A stretch of DNA of 64,000 nt from Tautonia plasticadhaerens (GCF_007752535.1 NZ_CP036426.1:5456001-5520000); one strand, 5' to 3'. Shown: positions 43,582-52,603, numbered from the stretch's first letter. Translations and numbers: made by a program. The notes: generated by a model not told the origin, from the letters alone.

Positions 43582-44085
43582 ATGAACGACTGGAAGCCCC
43601 GGATGACCCGGACGGTGCGGCTCCTCGCCGAGCAGCTGGCGACGATCCGGTCCGGCACGGTCGACCCCGGGCTCGTCTCCAGCGTCAGGGCCCGGTCGGG
43701 GGGGAACGCGGTGCCGATCAGGCGCCTCGCCGCCGTGACCGCCCGGGGAGACCGCCTGGTCGTCCGGCCCTTCGACCCGGGCGACGTGCCCGCCGTCGTC
43801 CGGGCCCTGACCGACGCCAACCTCTCCGCGTACGCGATGGACCCGACCTCGATCGCCGTCTCCGTGCCGCCGATCAGCGGGGAGCAGCGGCAGGCGATGG
43901 CCAGACGGGTCAAGGCCCTCGGCGAGGAGGCCAGGGTCGCCGTCCGGATGATCCGCCAGGACGCCCGCAAGCAGATCGCCGCCCGCGGGAGGGGCTCCGA
44001 GCGGGCCGTCCAGGAAGCGACCGACCTCGCCGTCGCCGAGATCGACCGCCTCGTCGCCGCCAAGGTCGCCGAGATCGGCGGCTGA
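43582..44085 (+). CDS. Ribosome-recycling-factor-like protein, divergent
   Basis: A 167-residue protein (from ATG 43582; GTG 43549 would add 11) with the RRF layout: helix 1, a beta domain (VPIRRLAAVTARGDRLVVRPFDP), the ISGEQRQAMARRVKALGEEARVAVR segment of the long helix with its arginine, and a C-terminal helix. It is 15-20 residues shorter than typical RRF because the last helices carry a deletion, and the canonical R-T-G-R-A near residue 24 is R-S-G-T-V. It is probably a second, paralogous RRF; the usual frr neighbours (rpsB, tsf, pyrH) are missing. Confidence 0.78.
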   Translation: MNDWKPRMTRTVRLLAEQLATIRSGTVDPGLVSSVRARSGGNAVPIRRLAAVTARGDRLVVRPFDPGDVPAVVRALTDANLSAYAMDPTSIAVSVPPISGEQRQAMARRVKALGEEARVAVRMIRQDARKQIAARGRGSERAVQEATDLAVAEIDRLVAAKVAEIGG

Positions 44086-44091
44086 TCGGGC

Positions 44092-44114
44092 CCGGGCCCG
44101 GCCCTGAGGCCCGG
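44092..44114 (+). terminator. Possible terminator after the RRF-like gene
   Basis: A 7-bp stem, CCGGGCC with GGCCCGG, and a 9-base loop, 6 bases after the stop. It is short and has no U-tract. Confidence 0.35.
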
Positions 44115-44223
44115 CCGGATTGCCCGCCCGGCATCCGTCGGCGATCATGGTCCCCCGGGCTCCGCTCCCCAACCGGGACGGCCCCGGAACCGATTCGACG
44201 ATCGCCCCGAGGATCTCGACCCC

Positions 44224-46098
44224 GTGCCTACCCCCCTGCTCTCCGTGCTCGCCGCCCTGACGATGACCAACCCCACCCCCGCCGACGACCCCGAGCCGAT
44301 CCGATACACGCTCCGGTTCCCCGAGGCCGCCTCGCATTACGTCGAGGTCGAGGCCGACCTGCCGACCGGCGGCCTCCCCTCGGTCGAGCTGCTCATGGCC
44401 ACCTGGACCCCCGGCTCCTACCTGGTCCGGGAGTACGCCCGGCACGTCGAGGCCGTCTCGGCCCGGGGGCCCGACGGCGGGCCCCTCCCGGTCGAGAAGT
44501 CCCGCAAGAACCGCTGGCGGGTGACGACCGACGGGGGAGATCGGGTCGTCGTCTCCTACCGGGTCTATTGCCGGGAGATGGGCGTGCAGACCAACTGGGT
44601 CGACTCCTCCTTCGCCCTGCTCAACGGCGCCCCCACCTTCCTCACCCCGGCCGACTCCCCCGATCGGCCCCACGAGGTCACGCTCGAACTGCCCGAAGGC
44701 TGGGAGCGGTCCTTCACCGGCCTGCCCGAGGCCCCCGCAGGCGCCCCGCATCGCTACGTCGCCGAGCACTTCGATGCGCTGGTCGACTCCCCGATCTACG
44801 CGGGCAGCCCGAGCGTCTACGAGTTCGAGGTCGACGGCAAACCCCATGTCCTCGTCAACGAGGGGGAGGCCGGCGTCTGGGACGGCCCGAGGTCGGCGAA
44901 GGACGTGGAGGCGATCGTCCGCCGGCAGCTCGAATTCTGGGGAGAATTGCCCTACGAGAAATATATCATCTTCAACCTCCTCACCGAGTCCGGCGGCGGC
45001 CTGGAACACCGCAATTCCACCGTCCTGATGGCCAGCAGGTGGGCCACCCGGAGCCGGGACTCGTACCTCTCCTGGCTGTTCCTCGTCTCCCACGAGTTCT
45101 TCCACACCTGGAACGTCAAGCGGCTCCGCCCGGTCGAGCTGGGGCCGTTCGACTACGAGGGCGAGGTCCACACGAAAAGCCTCTGGGTCGCCGAGGGGAT
45201 CACGTCCTATTATGATCGCCTCCTGGTCCGTCGCGCCGGGCTCTGCACCGTCGAGGAGTTCCTCGCCGGGGACCCTCCCCGGCCCGGCTCCGGCGACGAC
45301 AAACCGACCAACGACATCGAGCGCCTCCAGGACACCCCCGGCCGCCTCGTCCAGCCGCTCGAAGACGCCTCGTTCGACGCCTGGATCAAGTTCTACCGGA
45401 GGGACGAGAACACCCCCAACACCGGCGTCAGCTACTACACCAAGGGGGCCGTCGTCGCCTTCCTGCTCGACGCCGAGATCCGACGGGCCACCGACGATGC
45501 CAGGAGCCTCGACGACGTGATGCGGCTCGCCTTCGGGCGCCACTCGGGCGCCTCGGGGTTCTCCCCCGAGCAGTTCCGGGCCCTCGCCTCCGAGGTCGCC
45601 GGCATCGACCTCGACCCCTTCTTCGACCGGGCCCTGCGGTCGACCGAGGAACTCGACTACGAGCCCACCCTCGACTGGTTCGGCCTCCGCTTCGCCCCCC
45701 CCGACGCCAAGTCGGAGTCGACGTCCGACACCGACACCAACGCCGAGGACGCCCCGGCGAAGGGCTGGCTGGGGATCGACGCCAAGGCCGAGGGGGGTCG
45801 GCTGGTCGTCTCGCAGGTCAAGCGGGGCACGCCCGGCTTCGAGGCCGGGCTGAACGTCGGCGACGAGATCCTCGCCGTCGGCGACCTCCGGATCCCCCCC
45901 GACTCCTGGAAGCGAAGGATCGGCCTCTATCCCCCTGGCGAGACGATCACCCTGCTCATCGCCCGCCGGGAGCGCCTGTTGCGGCTCGACGCTACCCTCG
46001 CCGCCGAGCCCCCCGACCGCTATCGCCTCGAACTCGACCCCGATGCCACCGAACCGCAGGTCGCCCGCCGATCCCGGTGGCTCGGCGAGGCCGAGTAG
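44224..46098 (+). CDS. M61-family aminopeptidase with C-terminal PDZ domain
   Basis: A 624-residue metallopeptidase. A short hydrophobic N-terminus may be a signal peptide. The zinc motif is HEFFHTWNVKRLRP (HExxH, H290-H294) and the third-ligand region is KSLWVAEGITSYYDRL. The N-terminal beta domain and C-terminal PDZ (RGTPGFEAGLNVGDEILAV) are standard for glycyl aminopeptidase-like M61 proteins. It trims small N-terminal residues from peptides. GTG 44224 is the earliest plausible start. Confidence 0.93.
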   Translation: MPTPLLSVLAALTMTNPTPADDPEPIRYTLRFPEAASHYVEVEADLPTGGLPSVELLMATWTPGSYLVREYARHVEAVSARGPDGGPLPVEKSRKNRWRVTTDGGDRVVVSYRVYCREMGVQTNWVDSSFALLNGAPTFLTPADSPDRPHEVTLELPEGWERSFTGLPEAPAGAPHRYVAEHFDALVDSPIYAGSPSVYEFEVDGKPHVLVNEGEAGVWDGPRSAKDVEAIVRRQLEFWGELPYEKYIIFNLLTESGGGLEHRNSTVLMASRWATRSRDSYLSWLFLVSHEFFHTWNVKRLRPVELGPFDYEGEVHTKSLWVAEGITSYYDRLLVRRAGLCTVEEFLAGDPPRPGSGDDKPTNDIERLQDTPGRLVQPLEDASFDAWIKFYRRDENTPNTGVSYYTKGAVVAFLLDAEIRRATDDARSLDDVMRLAFGRHSGASGFSPEQFRALASEVAGIDLDPFFDRALRSTEELDYEPTLDWFGLRFAPPDAKSESTSDTDTNAEDAPAKGWLGIDAKAEGGRLVVSQVKRGTPGFEAGLNVGDEILAVGDLRIPPDSWKRRIGLYPPGETITLLIARRERLLRLDATLAAEPPDRYRLELDPDATEPQVARRSRWLGEAE

Positions 46099-46130
46099 GT
46101 CGGTCCCCTCGATCCGATCGCGTTCGGGCG

Positions 46131-46273
46131 ACTCCGACCCTCGCCCCCGTCTGCGGGGGAGAGGGTGGCCGGAGGCCGGGTGAGGGGGGATCGGACCGGT
46201 CGCAACGCGCCGCGATCGCTCGAAGACCCCTCACCCCGGCCCTCTCCCCGAGGACGGGGAGAGGGGGACGGAG
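46131..46273. repeat. Pair of inverted REP-like elements
   Basis: Two related palindromic units in opposite orientation, 46131-46190 and 46227-46273, separated by 36 bases. Both share a core reading GGTGAGGG / CCCTCACC next to GGGGAGAGGG / CCCTCTCCCC. Inner stems are CCCCCG/CGGGGG (loop TCTG) in the first and a perfect 10-bp CCCTCTCCCC/GGGGAGAGGG (46240-46265) in the second. The words match the dispersed palindromes found between genes in many high-GC bacteria. They lie between convergent stops and could also end transcription. Confidence 0.65.
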
Positions 46274-46294
46274 CTTGATGTTCTCATTTTTTGA

Positions 46295-47014
46295 TCATGG
46301 GAGTTCCCGGATCCGGAGCCCCTGGAATTCGATCGGCGCGCCTTCGGACTCCAGGCAGAGGTAGCCCGTGGCGGGGTTGCAGTCCTTGCCTCCGGAGACC
46401 TCCTTGCCGTTGACCCAGAGCCGGACCTCGCCGTTGATGGCGCGGATGTAGTAGTGATTCCACTCGCCGGCGTCCTTCACGCGCTCCTCGGTGGGGAAGC
46501 TCCGGGAGCCGTCCGGCGAGGTCGGCTCGAAGGGGGTCATCGTCGAGGTGCCGACGGGGAAGACGTCGCCGTGAGTGGTGAAGAAGTCCCCCTTCTTGCC
46601 GGTGCGCTCCTCGTACTTCGTCGCGAAGCCGTTGTCGAGCACCTGCACCTCGATCCCGCCCCTCGGCAGCTTGCCCCGCTCGATCCCCTCCAGCGCCTCC
46701 GCGGGGGCCCAGACGAAGACGCCCGAGTTGCCGCCCGACTCCAGGTGCCGCCAGCGGACGACCAACTCGAAGTTCGTCACCGGCTCCTTGGTCCGGGTCA
46801 CGCCCACCGGCTGCCCGGTGCAGCGGATCACGTCCCCGTCGAAGGTCCAGGTGTCGGGGTCGGTGTTGACGTTCTCGAAATCCTCGGCGCCCAGGGCCCG
46901 CCAGCCGGGCCCGGTGCCGTCGATGATCGCCTGGGAAGGCTCCTGGGCCCCGGCGGTCGCCGGGGGGGCGAGGGCGGCCAGCAGGCCGACCAGTCCGATC
47001 GTGATGCGGGTCAT
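46295..47014 (-). CDS. Secreted DUF1080 (3-keto-disaccharide hydrolase-like) protein
   Basis: A 239-residue exported protein (signal peptide ending near AGAQEPS) with a single DUF1080 jelly-roll domain: SGGNSGVFVWAPAEALEG, IEVQVLDNG, then WNHYYIRAINGEVRLWVNG. Members hydrolyse 3-keto sugars or bind carbohydrates and are very numerous in planctomycetes. ATG 47014 has GAGG eight bases upstream. Confidence 0.88.
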   Translation of the reverse strand: MTRITIGLVGLLAALAPPATAGAQEPSQAIIDGTGPGWRALGAEDFENVNTDPDTWTFDGDVIRCTGQPVGVTRTKEPVTNFELVVRWRHLESGGNSGVFVWAPAEALEGIERGKLPRGGIEVQVLDNGFATKYEERTGKKGDFFTTHGDVFPVGTSTMTPFEPTSPDGSRSFPTEERVKDAGEWNHYYIRAINGEVRLWVNGKEVSGGKDCNPATGYLCLESEGAPIEFQGLRIRELP

Positions 47015-47370
47015 CGCGGTGGTCCTCAAGGGGGATCGGCGACCGCCGCTCGGGAGGTCGCCGGGGGCGGGGACGATGGGGCGACGGCCGGGGATCGTCC
47101 CCGGGCCATGGCCGATGGTCGCCCGAGTGTCCCCGGTCCCCGGCCCGTCCGCAACCGACCGATCCCCCCGGGCCGTCCCCCTCGTCGGATCGTCCGATGA
47201 AAAAGTGACTGCGACCGGGCCGTTTCGCGATCATATTGGATGGAGGAACGAGATGGCCGGGCCGGTGCCCGGCGGTTGATGGACCGGAGGAGCCGCCTTC
47301 GCAAGGGCCGACCGCCCCTCGACCCGGGGGACGGCCCGCCGATCACCCCCCGACCCGCGAGGCGAACCCC
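47015..47370. other. Divergent intergenic region, no gene seen
   Basis: 356 bases between two oppositely oriented genes for secreted proteins. It contains a short hairpin (CCGGGGA/TCCCCGG, 47088-47104) and a relatively A/T-rich patch at 47197-47240 (GATGAAAAAGTGACT, later ATCATATTGG) where promoters for one or both genes may lie. No convincing -35/-10 pair could be fixed. Open frames crossing it have no recognisable homology. Confidence 0.5.
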
Positions 47371-48480
47371 ATGCGTCGTGCCCGATTCCACCTGCTCGCG
47401 CTCCTGTTGGCGCTGTCGATTGCCCCCGGCCGGGCGACGGCCCAGCCCGGGGGGCCGATCGCCGTCGGGTCGCTGAACCTCGAATGGTTCGGGGACTCCC
47501 TCAACCCCCGGGACCCGTCCGAGATCGCCGCGCTGGCGCGGTACATCCGGTCGCTGGAGCTGGATGTCCTCTGCTGCCAGGAGATCAACCCCTCCGGGGA
47601 CCGCTCCGGCGACGGATCCCCCGACTGGGGGGACCTGCTCGACGCGCTCGGACCGCCCTTCGAGGGCTTCGTCGGCACCACCGGATCCCGACAGCGGCTC
47701 GGCCTCATCTGGGACGGAGGCCGGGTCGCCCTCACCGACCTCGGCGAACTCCGGGGGATCGACCGCCTCCCGGTCCGATCGGCCGAGACCTTCCCCCGGA
47801 TGCCGATCACGGCCTTCGTCCGGCCCCTGGGGGGCGGGCCCGACTTCCGGCTGATCACCGTCCACCTGTTCTGGACCTCCGACCCCGCCCGGCGCCGGGA
47901 GGCGGAGCAGCTCCGGGACTGGCTCGTCTCCTACCTCTCGACCGGGTCCGACCCCGACGTCCTGATCCTCGGCGACTTCAACACCAAGGCACTGTCGCTC
48001 GACGACCCGAGGCCCTCGCAGACGGTCGCCAATCTCGAACTCGGCGGCTGGTTTACGGCCGTCTCGACCGACCACCCCGAGGCCACCACCCCCACCACCG
48101 GGGAGCGCTACGACCACGCCTTCCTGTCCCCCTCGATGCTCCTCGGGGGCGCCTACGAGCCCGGCTCATGGGACGTCCGACGCGAGGCCTGCGAGGCCTT
48201 CCCCGAGGCGTACCTCGACCGGATCTCCAACCACTGCCCCGTCTCGATCCGCCTGATCGGCCCCGACCTCGACCTCGCCCCCCCCGACGACTGGGGATTC
48301 GGCCCCGGGGACGATTCCCCCCTCGCCCGACGGCTGGCCTTCGAAGCCCCCTCGGCCGTCTTCCCCTTCCCGATGGCCGCCGTCCCGACGCCGACCGGAC
48401 CGATCGAGCCCGGCCCCCGCGTCGCCGCCGGCCCGAGCCCGCCCTTGCCCTCCAAGTCCCTGCCGATGCCCGGCTTCTGA
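47371..48480 (+). CDS. Secreted endonuclease/exonuclease/phosphatase-family protein
   Basis: A 369-residue protein with a signal peptide ending GRATAQP. The EEP fold is indicated by GSLNLEWFGD (start of the domain), CCQEINPSG (metal-binding glutamate), LITVHLFW, LILGDFNTKALS (catalytic D and N) and ISNHCPVSIRL (final histidine). It could cleave nucleic acids or phosphoesters outside the cytoplasm. The last 65 residues form a proline-rich tail. ATG 47371 begins the signal peptide. Confidence 0.88.
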   Translation: MRRARFHLLALLLALSIAPGRATAQPGGPIAVGSLNLEWFGDSLNPRDPSEIAALARYIRSLELDVLCCQEINPSGDRSGDGSPDWGDLLDALGPPFEGFVGTTGSRQRLGLIWDGGRVALTDLGELRGIDRLPVRSAETFPRMPITAFVRPLGGGPDFRLITVHLFWTSDPARRREAEQLRDWLVSYLSTGSDPDVLILGDFNTKALSLDDPRPSQTVANLELGGWFTAVSTDHPEATTPTTGERYDHAFLSPSMLLGGAYEPGSWDVRREACEAFPEAYLDRISNHCPVSIRLIGPDLDLAPPDDWGFGPGDDSPLARRLAFEAPSAVFPFPMAAVPTPTGPIEPGPRVAAGPSPPLPSKSLPMPGF

Positions 48481-48865
48481 CGCCGAACACTCGGGAGGCC
48501 GGGAGGATCGCGGGCCCCCGAAACGAACCCCGACGCTCTTTGACAACCAGAATCAGGGATGGGACTTGTGGCGAGCGTTCCCGGCGCACAATGGCGCACC
48601 GGAGGCGCACCCCGGCAGCCCTCGACCGGCCTCCGGGACGAGGTCCCGACGACCCGAAGCGGGCCTCGGGGCCGAGCGGCCGGATTCCCCGACCGGGTTC
48701 GGCCGAGAGGAGTGCCGCCGGATGCCGCGACTCCCCGGATTCCCGAAACGAAGCCGCCATCTCGTCGCATATCCCAGGAAACTTCTAGACTTACGGAACC
48801 GGGCCTCGGCGCACCGGGGCGCACCAGGCCGGATCGCACGCCGTCCCGGCAGGGCATCCGTCCGG
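48481..48865. other. Convergent intergenic region with phased GGCGCAC repeats
   Basis: 385 bases between convergent stops and longer than usual here. The word GGCGCAC occurs five times on the plus strand, at 48583, 48593, 48604 and again at 48808 and 48818. Spacing within each group is 10 or 11 bases, about one DNA turn. TTGACA at 48539-48544 is a perfect -35 hexamer, but no good -10 follows. The stretch 48765-48795 is unusually A/T-rich for this genome. No gene or RNA is recognised. Confidence 0.5.
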
Positions 48866-50527
48866 TCAACGCGAGGCCGGTTCGACGACGTGGATCGGCC
48901 CGGCCGGTGGGGTGCGGCCGATCGTCGAGGGGGGGAGCGAGGCCGGCCGGCCGAGGGCGTGGTAGAGGCGGAACTGGGACCGGTTGTAGGCGATCACGGA
49001 GTCGAGGTACGCCTGCCGGGCGGTCGCCAGCGCCTGGATCGGCTGGAGGACCTCGATCGGCCGGGTCGCGCCCGGGAGGCCGGCCCCGCGCCGGATGTTG
49101 ATGAAGTTCAGATCGAGCGAGGCGATGGCGTCGGGCACGGCCCGCTCGGACTGCTCGATTTGCCGGGAGGCGGCCAGCCGCATCTTGTCGGCCCGGACGA
49201 CCTCGGAGGCCACGCGGTCCTGGAGTTTGAAGACCTCCAGCTTCGCGGCCTCGCTCCTGGCCCCGGCGATCTTCGCGTAGGCGAGGTCGGCCACGCCGAG
49301 CCCCTGGAGTTCCCAGAACAGGTTGACGTCGGCGTCCTGCCGGCCGTCGAAGTCGCCGAAGAAAGCGTTCGTGCCGCCGCCGAAGCCGCCGGCGGAGTAA
49401 CGGAGGGCCACGCTGGGGATGAACGGCCGGAGCCGGGCCTGCTTGAGGCGGACGAGGGTGGCCTCGACCACCGCGCGCCGGGAGGCCAACTCGGGGCGGT
49501 TGAGCAGGGCCGTGATGATCAGGTCGTCGGGCGGCCCCCCCTCGGGGACGAGCCGGACGATCGCCTCGGGGGGCTCGACCGGGGCGACGATCACCCGGGG
49601 GTCGAGCCGGGTGCGGCGGACGACCTCGGCGGAGGCCATCTCCAGGTCGCCGACCGCCTCGGCCACCTCCCGGCGCCGGAGGTCGCGCTCGGCCAGGCTC
49701 CGGCGGTGGTCGGCCTCCAGGCCGGCCCCGGTCCGGGCGAAGGAGCCGGTGACCTCGGCCAGGGTCCCGGCGTGCCCGGCCGCCTCCCGGGCGATGGCGA
49801 GGCGTCCGGCGGCGAGCTGGAGGTCGAAGTAGGCCTCGGAGAGCCCGAGCAGGGCGTCGTTGGTCGCCGAGGTGACGGCCGCCCGATTCGCCTCGACCTC
49901 CTGCCGGGCCGCCAGCGGGTAGAAGATCGCGTCGGAGAGACGCAAGACCGAGGTCAGCGACCCCAGCGGCGCCGGCCCCCCTGCCGGGATCGGGCCGGTC
50001 ACGCCGTTGCCCAGCGCGAGCGTCCCCCCCATGAACAGGGAGCTCTTGCTGATCTGACGGACCGGCCCCTCAACCACCTGGGCGGTGCCGTCGTGCCGGA
50101 TCCAGTTCGGGCCGAAGAAGAGGCTGGGGAGCCAGAAGGAGCGGGCGAGCTGGAGCTCTCCCAGGGCCTCGGCCACCCGCTGCCGGGCGATGGCGATGTC
50201 CAGGTCCCGGGCCCCGGCCAGTCGGAGGGCGGCCGGCAGGTCGATCGGCAGGATCGACTGGCCGGGCACCAGCGGGGTGCCCGGGTCGCTCGCCGGGACC
50301 GACTCCATCGAAGGGGGAGGGGGAAGCTCGGCCGCCAGGCCGAGCCGGTCGGGGAGGATCGGCGGCGGCACGTCGGTCGCGGACGCCGCCGGGAGGGGAC
50401 AGGCCCCGTCGCCCTCCCGGCCCGAGGCCCGGTCATCGACCGGGACCGGGCCGAAGGCGAGGAGCATCGCCCCCGCGATCAGATCGAGGCGTCGCCTCCG
50501 CGCTCGTCGCCCTGGCCGATCCAACAT
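48866..50527 (-). CDS. TolC-family outer-membrane efflux protein
   Basis: A 553-residue outer-membrane factor. Two repeated halves contain long coiled-coil helices (ALLGLSEAYFDLQLAAGRLAI; DRVASEVVRADKMRLAASRQ) with amphipathic beta hairpins between them. About 75 N-terminal residues ahead of the TolC fold are low-complexity and Pro-rich. AAGGGAGGG lies just before ATG 50527. It is divergent from the adaptor and RND pump genes and should form the outer channel of that tripartite system. Confidence 0.87.
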   Translation of the reverse strand: MLDRPGRRARRRRLDLIAGAMLLAFGPVPVDDRASGREGDGACPLPAASATDVPPPILPDRLGLAAELPPPPSMESVPASDPGTPLVPGQSILPIDLPAALRLAGARDLDIAIARQRVAEALGELQLARSFWLPSLFFGPNWIRHDGTAQVVEGPVRQISKSSLFMGGTLALGNGVTGPIPAGGPAPLGSLTSVLRLSDAIFYPLAARQEVEANRAAVTSATNDALLGLSEAYFDLQLAAGRLAIAREAAGHAGTLAEVTGSFARTGAGLEADHRRSLAERDLRRREVAEAVGDLEMASAEVVRRTRLDPRVIVAPVEPPEAIVRLVPEGGPPDDLIITALLNRPELASRRAVVEATLVRLKQARLRPFIPSVALRYSAGGFGGGTNAFFGDFDGRQDADVNLFWELQGLGVADLAYAKIAGARSEAAKLEVFKLQDRVASEVVRADKMRLAASRQIEQSERAVPDAIASLDLNFINIRRGAGLPGATRPIEVLQPIQALATARQAYLDSVIAYNRSQFRLYHALGRPASLPPSTIGRTPPAGPIHVVEPASR

Positions 50528-50876
50528 CACTGCCCTCCCTTGCCGGTCCCGCCCCCCGGGGGACGGGTCCCCGAGGCCCCGAACCCGCTCCCCTCGCCCA
50601 CAATGGTCGGCCCGCCGGCCGGGCGATCGCCAGGGGCGTGCGACCCCTCCGGCTCGGAGCTTCGGGACCATCGGCGCGACCCGCAAGGCCGCCCCATCCT
50701 CCCCCCGCCTCGCTTGCGGAGGAGATCCCGGGCGGAATACGATCGTGCGACCGAACCATCGACGACCGTTCTCGCCCGCCTCCCCGGGAAGCGGCCCGGA
50801 GCATCCCGGCCCGACCGCCGGGGATCGGGAGGGCACCCAGGCCGGTCGGGCCGACTCCCATCGAGGTGCCGATCAC
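50528..50876. promoter_or_regulatory. Divergent promoter region of the efflux system
   Basis: 349 bases between the TolC-like gene and the adaptor gene. On the plus strand TTGCGG (50714-50719) and TACGAT (50738-50743) are 18 bases apart, a moderate promoter about 125 bases before the adaptor start. No regulator gene or clear operator palindrome was seen. Open frames across the region show no homology. Confidence 0.4.
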
Positions 50877-52220
50877 ATGCCGAGGACCCGACACGCCATT
50901 TCCTGGAGCCCGCTCGCCCTGGCGATCTTCGGCGCCTTGGCCGGCTGCGGGGGCCCCGAGTCTCCGGCGATCGCGGCCGACTCGGGGGTCGGGGGCGATG
51001 ACGTCGTGACCGTCCCGGTCGTCCGGCCCGAGCGGGCCGAACTGGAGGTCTCGACGACCCAGCCGGCGACCGTGCACCCCGACTACCAGGCGGAGATCCA
51101 CGCCAAGGTCTCCGGATATCTGTCCGAGCTGAAGGCCGACATCGGCGACCGGGTGGAGGCCGGGCAAGTGCTCGGCGTCATCGACGTGCCCGAGCTGGAC
51201 CGGGGCCGGGAGCGACAGCAGGCCACCATCGCCCGGCTGGAGGCCGACGAGCGGAGGGCCGCCGCCGAGGTCGAGCTGGCCGGGGCCGACGTCGAGGCCG
51301 CCGCAGCCATGCTCGATCAGGAGCAGGCCGACATCGCCTCCGCCCGGGCCGCCCTCGACGCCCAGCGGGCCGAGTTCGATCGGGTGCAGGGGCTCGTCTC
51401 CGAGGGGGCCGTCACCGGCCAGTTGCTCGACGAGGCGACCGAGCGCCTCGAATCCGCCGAGGCGAGCCTGGGGTCGGCCGACGCCGCCTCGGCCACCGCC
51501 CGGGCCAACGTGGACGTGGCCAACGCCAAGCTGGCCGCCTCCCGGGCCCGCCGGGAGACTTCCCTGGCCGAGACGGAGGTCGCCCGCAAGGAGCTGGGGG
51601 AGCTGGACGCGATGCTCTCCTACGCGATCCTGACGTCGCCGTTCGACGGCACCGTCATCCGGCGGAACGTCGACCCCGGGGACCTCGTCCGGAACATCCA
51701 GGGGGCATCCGGCGGGCTGCCCGAGCCGCTCTTCGTGGTCGCCAAGCTGGACACCGTCCGCGTCCGGGTCCCGCTGCCCGAGGACGACTCCCCGGTCGCC
51801 GACGTCGGCGACCCGGCCCGGGTCGCCTTCCGGTCGACCCGGGGCGGGCCGATCGAGGGCCGGGTCTCCCGAATCTCCCGCGGCCTCGACCCGAGCACCC
51901 GGACGATGCTCGTCGAGGTCGACCTGCCCAACCCGGACCTCGCCCTGCTGCCCGGGATGTTCGGCGAGGCCACGGTCATCCTGGAGCGCGCCGAGGGGCT
52001 GGTCCTGCCCGCCGGGTCGGTCCGGTTCGACGAGAAGGGACGCGGACATGTCTACGTCATCGGGGATGGCGAGGTGATCCGGGTCGTCGACGTCACCACC
52101 GGCCTCGACGACGGGAACCGCATCCAGATCGTCTCCGGGCTCGACGGCTCGGAGCGGGTGGTCGCCCCGACGATCGACCGCCTCGCCGAGGGCCAGCGCG
52201 TCCGGATCGCCGACGAGTGA
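50877..52220 (+). CDS. RND efflux periplasmic adaptor lipoprotein
   Basis: A 447-residue membrane-fusion protein. The lipoprotein signal ends LAGCGGP (lipidated cysteine near residue 24). The lipoyl half-motifs flank a long coiled-coil hairpin (about 105-225), followed by beta-barrel and membrane-proximal domains (YAILTSPFDGTVIRRNVDPG; LVEVDLPNPDLALLPGMFG). It bridges the RND pump and outer channel. An IS element lies 37 bases after its stop, between it and the pump gene. Confidence 0.92.
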   Translation: MPRTRHAISWSPLALAIFGALAGCGGPESPAIAADSGVGGDDVVTVPVVRPERAELEVSTTQPATVHPDYQAEIHAKVSGYLSELKADIGDRVEAGQVLGVIDVPELDRGRERQQATIARLEADERRAAAEVELAGADVEAAAAMLDQEQADIASARAALDAQRAEFDRVQGLVSEGAVTGQLLDEATERLESAEASLGSADAASATARANVDVANAKLAASRARRETSLAETEVARKELGELDAMLSYAILTSPFDGTVIRRNVDPGDLVRNIQGASGGLPEPLFVVAKLDTVRVRVPLPEDDSPVADVGDPARVAFRSTRGGPIEGRVSRISRGLDPSTRTMLVEVDLPNPDLALLPGMFGEATVILERAEGLVLPAGSVRFDEKGRGHVYVIGDGEVIRVVDVTTGLDDGNRIQIVSGLDGSERVVAPTIDRLAEGQRVRIADE

Positions 52221-52354
52221 ACGGCCCCAGCCCGGGGATCCCCGACACCCGACCCGAGGGTGGGCGTCTCGAAAGTAGGTGGGAAATCCCGTACAACAGG
52301 GGTGGCTGATGGGATCGACGGATTTCACCCACAACCTCGCACGGACATCCCGCC

Positions 52355-52603
52355 ATGCGCACCCCCGATTCGGGCCTGACCCCGGAGCAGGCCGCCGACG
52401 CCGAGCGGATCTACCAGGCCCTCCACGCCGCCTCCGAGGAGGACCATTGGCGGATCGCCCAGCTCCTCGCCTCGCGGGGCGACGACCGACTCTTCGGGCA
52501 GACCGAGCACGAGGTCCGCGACCTCGTCCACAAGACCGGGGCCAAGGCGATTCAGGCCGCCCTCGACGGGCGGAAAAAGGGGGGTACCGGGGGTCGAGCG
52601 TGA
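52355..52603 (+). CDS. ISKra4 transposase N-terminal part (orfA)
   Basis: An 82-residue product matching the short helical N-terminal region of ISKra4 transposases (TPEQAADAERIYQALHAA). Its stop overlaps a GTG of orfB as GTGA. Just before the end is A5G6 (52574-52584), which includes the heptamers A AAG GGG and G GGG GGT in frame for -1 slippage. A ribosomal frameshift there would join orfA to orfB into one transposase of about 467 residues. Confidence 0.75.
   Translation: MRTPDSGLTPEQAADAERIYQALHAASEEDHWRIAQLLASRGDDRLFGQTEHEVRDLVHKTGAKAIQAALDGRKKGGTGGRA

Noticed and set aside
46287-46292. Six Ts after the REP-like unit as a rho-independent terminator
   Set aside because: The T run is about 21 bases from the 10-bp stem, too far for intrinsic termination on the plus strand.
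46284-47234. A 316-codon minus-strand frame overlapping the DUF1080 gene
   Set aside because: The other frame encodes the signal peptide and DUF1080 motifs; this one is Arg/Gly/Pro-rich noise.
48583-48824. GGCGCAC repeats as a CRISPR array
   Set aside because: The repeats are only 7 bases with 3-4-base gaps; there are no spacers of normal length and no cas genes.
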